DNA from: Balaenoptera acutorostrata
Lineage: Eukaryota; Chordata; Mammalia; Artiodactyla; Balaenopteridae
Assembly: GCF_949987535.1 (NCBI RefSeq)
Contig: NC_080066.1
Span: forward strand, 131,482,335 to 131,546,334
Direction: 5' to 3'
Length of the DNA stretch: 64,000 nt
The notes beneath the pieces were generated by a model, which was not told the DNA's origin, made no database searches, and was given only the letters and a program-made list of their open reading frames with translations. Position numbers and translations under genes: made by a program. Shown piece after piece: positions 60,552-64,000 of the stretch. The first letter of the stretch is position 1. Each line of letters begins with the position of its first letter.

Positions 60552-63500
60552 CTAGGATTGAGGAGACAACAGAATGGTCCAAAATGGCAGAGGGTAGAAA
60601 AGAAAGCAAACTGGGACTTTGGAAAGCTTCTTTCAACCAGAATCCAAGAGCATCATGGAATGGAACTAAATTTATGAGAATATTTTTTTTTTAATTTTAA
60701 AATACAATAAAATTTTATTAGGACTTACATTCCAGAAGGTACAGTAACCCCTGTGTGGTGTCAGTTACTGACATTGATCACTTACCCATCCTTCCTTCTG
60801 ACATTGGAGGGCTCTGCACTGTCACCGATGCTTACACCCACCCACACACCTTCTCAAGGGAAAACATGTATAAATAAGCAATAATATAAATAATAAAAGT
60901 GCTTGTATAACCTATCTACTCACTTCTGACATTTTTACTCAGTGCTTTCCTGTAAGAAAATATTTTACCCCTTGTTCAAATTTTCCTTTATGTTCCTTGC
61001 TGAATTTTTATTTGTTTTCCTGCATATATGGTCAAAGTTTCTACTTTTTTTTTTTTTAATACTGGGACCAGAACAACATACACTTTGAAGTACTTTTAAA
61101 TTTATATATAAATTTATAAGAATATTTGCGGCATGGCAATGTCTGCTGTGGACAATGGGTCTGGAAGACCGATTGGATAATGGTTCTTATGGGGAGGGGC
61201 TTATAACAACTGGACCCATCAGAAAGGCACGCAGATGTTGGACCTCTGGGAAGCGGGTTACCTTGGTGCCTCAAGGGACATCTTCCACAGGTCCCCCTCA
61301 CTCCCCTCTTCTGGGAGCTGCTCTACGTGGGAGGTCGTGGAGAGCCTGTCAAGGAGCTGAGTAACCTGAGGTGCACCTGCAGCTTCTGCTCTGGGACAGA
61401 AGCCCTCTACCGGTCCCTCCTAAAGAGCAGACATCATCTGAACCCAGATCCTCTCTTGTTCCGATTCTCTTTTCCCTGGGTGGGTGGTAGAGTAGGGCTA
61501 GAGGTGGAACTTGCTGAAAGACAATGAGCTAATGACAGCAAGTATGCCAGAGAAAGATGGATACAGAATCAAGTTATAATCCACTTAGTATCACTCACTG
61601 CTTCACTTCGGAAAGCAGTTTCAAAGGTTATTTGCCGAGAGATGAGTCTACCTTAACCTAGAGAGGCATCTCTCTGAACGTGCAGTTTTTGTCTCCAGGA
61701 AGTTGTCTTTGCCCAGTGTCAAGGGCATGGCAGTCCTTGAAAAGTTTCCTTCTTTAGAAACGCTCATCTTCTGTGTCCTCTGCTCAGTGACCCAAATCCT
61801 GAAGGAGTTTTTGAAGCATAGAGTTGAACAAGGGTTTTCTAGGAACCACAATTACTCATCCTCTATATTTATACTACTTGCAAAAAGCCTCAAAAATAAC
61901 CACCATTCTGGATTTTATGGGTAATAACTAAAAGGGGTTTTAATAACAATTATTTTAAAACTTTTCCTTATTCCTTCTTTTCAGTTTTCATTATAAATTT
62001 ATTTTCCATGAAAGATTATGACATCCTCTTTCAAAAACAATAGGAAAATAGGTAAAAAAAAAAAAAAAAAAAAAAGCAAATCACCTCACCACTCCAATGT
62101 AAATGGTTAAAGCATTTTGATATTTCCTTTCAGTTTTTTTTCCGAGCTAGATTTAGTTATAGCTGCAATTATAGTATGTGACAATTTTATCTCCTCCCAC
62201 TTAACACCATATCATAGGCATTTCCCATGTTGCCGCCATCAATAAATGTTACTGGTTACATAAATATCTGATTGCGTGGCTTATCATAATTTATTTAACC
62301 TATTTTTTGACACTTAAAGTTCTTCCTAATTTTTTGACAGTTCATACATTCATTATTGTTGATCTTCCTTTCTGATTTTTTTATTTTCATAAAATATACA
62401 TAAAACTTACTATTTTAACTATTTTTAATTGGACAATTCCGTGGCATTACATACATCCACATTGTTGTGCAACCATCATCACCAACCATCTCCAGAACTT
62501 TTTCTTCTTCCCAGACTGAAGCTCTGTACCCATTAAACACTAACTCTACATTCCCCCCTCCTCCCAGCCCCTGGCAGCCATCAGTCTGCTTTCTGTCTCT
62601 AGGAATTTGACTACTCTAGTAGTCCCCCCTCATATGAGTGGAATCATACAGTATTTGTCCTTTTGTGACTGGCTTATTTTTCTTACATAATGTCTTCAAG
62701 GTGTATCCATGTTGTAGCTTGTGTCAGAAGTCCCCTCTTTTTAAGGCTGGATAATATTCCATTGTATGTATATACCACATTTTGTTTATCCATTCATCCA
62801 TTGATGGTCACTCAGGTTGCTTCCACCTTTTGGCTGTTGTGAATAAAGTTGTTATGAACATGAGAAGACAAATATCTGTGTGAGTTCCTGTTTCACTTTT
62901 TTTGGTTCTTGTTTTGGTATATACCCTGAAGTGGAATTGCTGGCTCATATGGTGATTCTGTTTAAAACTTTTCTTTTGAGAAATCATTATACTATTTTCC
63001 ACAGCAGCTGCACGATTTACATTCCCACCAACAATGCACAGGGTTCCAATTTCTCTACATTCTCACTAACACTTATTGTTGTCTGTTTAAAAAAAAAAAA
63101 ACAGCCATCCTAGTGGGTGTGAAGTGGTATCTCATTGTGGTTTTGATCTGCATTTCCCTAATGACTAGTAATCCTGAGCGTCTTTTCACGTGCTTATTGT
63201 GTATCTTCTTTGGCGAAAAGTCTATTCAAGTCCTTTGCCCATTTTTAAATTGGGTTGTTTGGTTTTTCTGCTGTTTTTTGATGCACAAAGTTTATAAATT
63301 TTCATGAAGTCCAATTTGTCTACTTTTTCTTTTGTTGCCTGTGCCTTTGGTGTCATATCCAAGAAATCATTGCCAAATCCAGTGTCATGAAGCATTTGCC
63401 CTATGTTTTCATCTAAGAGTTTTATAGTTTCAATTCTTACATTTCAATCTTTGATCTACCTTGGGTTAATTTTTATACATGGCTTTAGGTAACTGCCCAG

Positions 63501-64000
63501 CTTCATTCTTTTGCATGAGGATAGCCAGTGTCCCCAGCATCATTTGTTACAAAACTTCCTTTTTCCCATTGAATGGTCTTGGAACCCTTGTCAAAAATCA
63601 TTTGACCATATGTGTGAGAGTTTATTTCTGGGTTCTATTCAATAGTGGTCTTTTGTCTATCTTTATGCCCGTATTATACTTCATAGCTTTGCAGTACATT
63701 TTGTAATCAGGAAGTGTGAGAACTCCAATCATGCCCTTCTTTTGCAAGATTGTTTTGACTATTTGGAGTCTCCTAATATTTTGACAGCTGATTTGTTATT
63801 GCTTTTAAACTTTTAATATAATTAAAATAAAAAATAAAATGTAGGCTTTAAAATCTCTTTATCGGAATTGGTGAAAGAAACCAACTTTGATGTGAAGATT
63901 GTTTTGTGATTTTGACTGGCGGGGGTGGAGAGATCAAATTTTAAATTCACTGTTTGATTTATTTTCTTCTGACATCTAGCATGTTTCTGTCAAACTACCA
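60552..64000 (-). other. TRIM9: TRIM9 intron (runs off right edge)
   Basis: Starts at the acceptor of the 60.5 kb exon. Bases 60552-62040 show no exon or clear repeat. Bases 62040-62370 are AT-rich and look like another old LINE fragment with an A run of about 22. Then a long antisense L1 follows. I looked for a coiled-coil exon on the minus strand and did not find one. Confidence 0.75.
62370..63790 (-). mobile_element. Old L1 (3' UTR and end of ORF2), same strand as TRIM9
   Basis: Read on the minus strand, the element ends near 62380. Plus-strand landmarks are 'acatccacattgttgtgcaa', 'cccctggcagccatcagtct', 'ggataatattccattgtatg', 'gtggttttgatctgcatttc' and 'gtgcctttggtgtcatatcc' (the last from the ORF2 end). 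The frame is broken by many stops, so it is inactive. Confidence 0.85.

Noticed and set aside
60552..62040. Search for the preceding TRIM9 coiled-coil exon
   Set aside because: No minus-strand segment with matching phase-0 donor and coiled-coil codons was found; the exon is probably beyond the right edge.
62800..63706. Open frames in the 63 kb region
   Set aside because: They lie on the strand opposite to an old L1 and are antisense readings of it.

Overview
This is nuclear DNA from a mammal, most likely a cetacean or close cetartiodactyl relative. Repeated tRNA-derived SINEs begin with 'cttccctggtgg' and contain 'gggaagatcccacatgcc' (CHR type). There are also cetartiodactyl-style L1 3' ends, plus older MIR, L2, MER5A and LTR fossils. 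The species is inferred from repeats only and cannot be fixed from this window.

Two protein-coding genes are present, both on the minus strand. (1) PYGL, liver glycogen phosphorylase: only coding exon 1 (3500 to 3258), in a CpG island at about 2.4-3.8 kb. Bases 1-3257 are the start of its intron 1, and the rest of the gene lies left of the window. (2) TRIM9, a brain-enriched E3 ubiquitin ligase: its 3' half runs from about 26.8 kb to the right edge. Seven constitutive coding exons at 60.5, 59.2, 51.4, 50.1, 33.5, 30.9 and 28.8 kb encode the end of the coiled coil/COS region, the FN3 domain and the complete B30.2/SPRY domain with the native stop. Counting back from the stop, and assuming the 710-residue form, they cover residues 348-710 with matching splice phases and no frame break. 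The RING, B-box and most coiled-coil exons lie to the right, outside the window.

The most informative part is the linker between the FN3 and SPRY exons. Three extra open, in-frame cassettes (189 or 183, 42 and 24 nt) lie in the intron between them. All are phase 1 on both sides, so any combination keeps the frame. The 42-nt cassette has a GC donor and the largest has two acceptors 6 nt apart. Upstream, the second FN3 exon can read through its donor to a stop 16 codons later, giving a short form without SPRY.

Between the genes (about 4-26.7 kb) I see no supportable gene, only interspersed repeats. These include an LTR about 0.6-1.1 kb upstream of the PYGL start codon, an L1 carrying a nested SINE with both target-site duplications readable, and several SINEs with clean 13-15 bp duplications. 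The TRIM9 introns hold similar repeats, including a long old antisense L1 at 62.4-63.8 kb and a CA repeat (transcript sense) just downstream of one TRIM9 donor. I found no CRISPR array, operon or prokaryotic feature, and no wholly new system. The best candidates for a second look are the TRIM9 splicing features.
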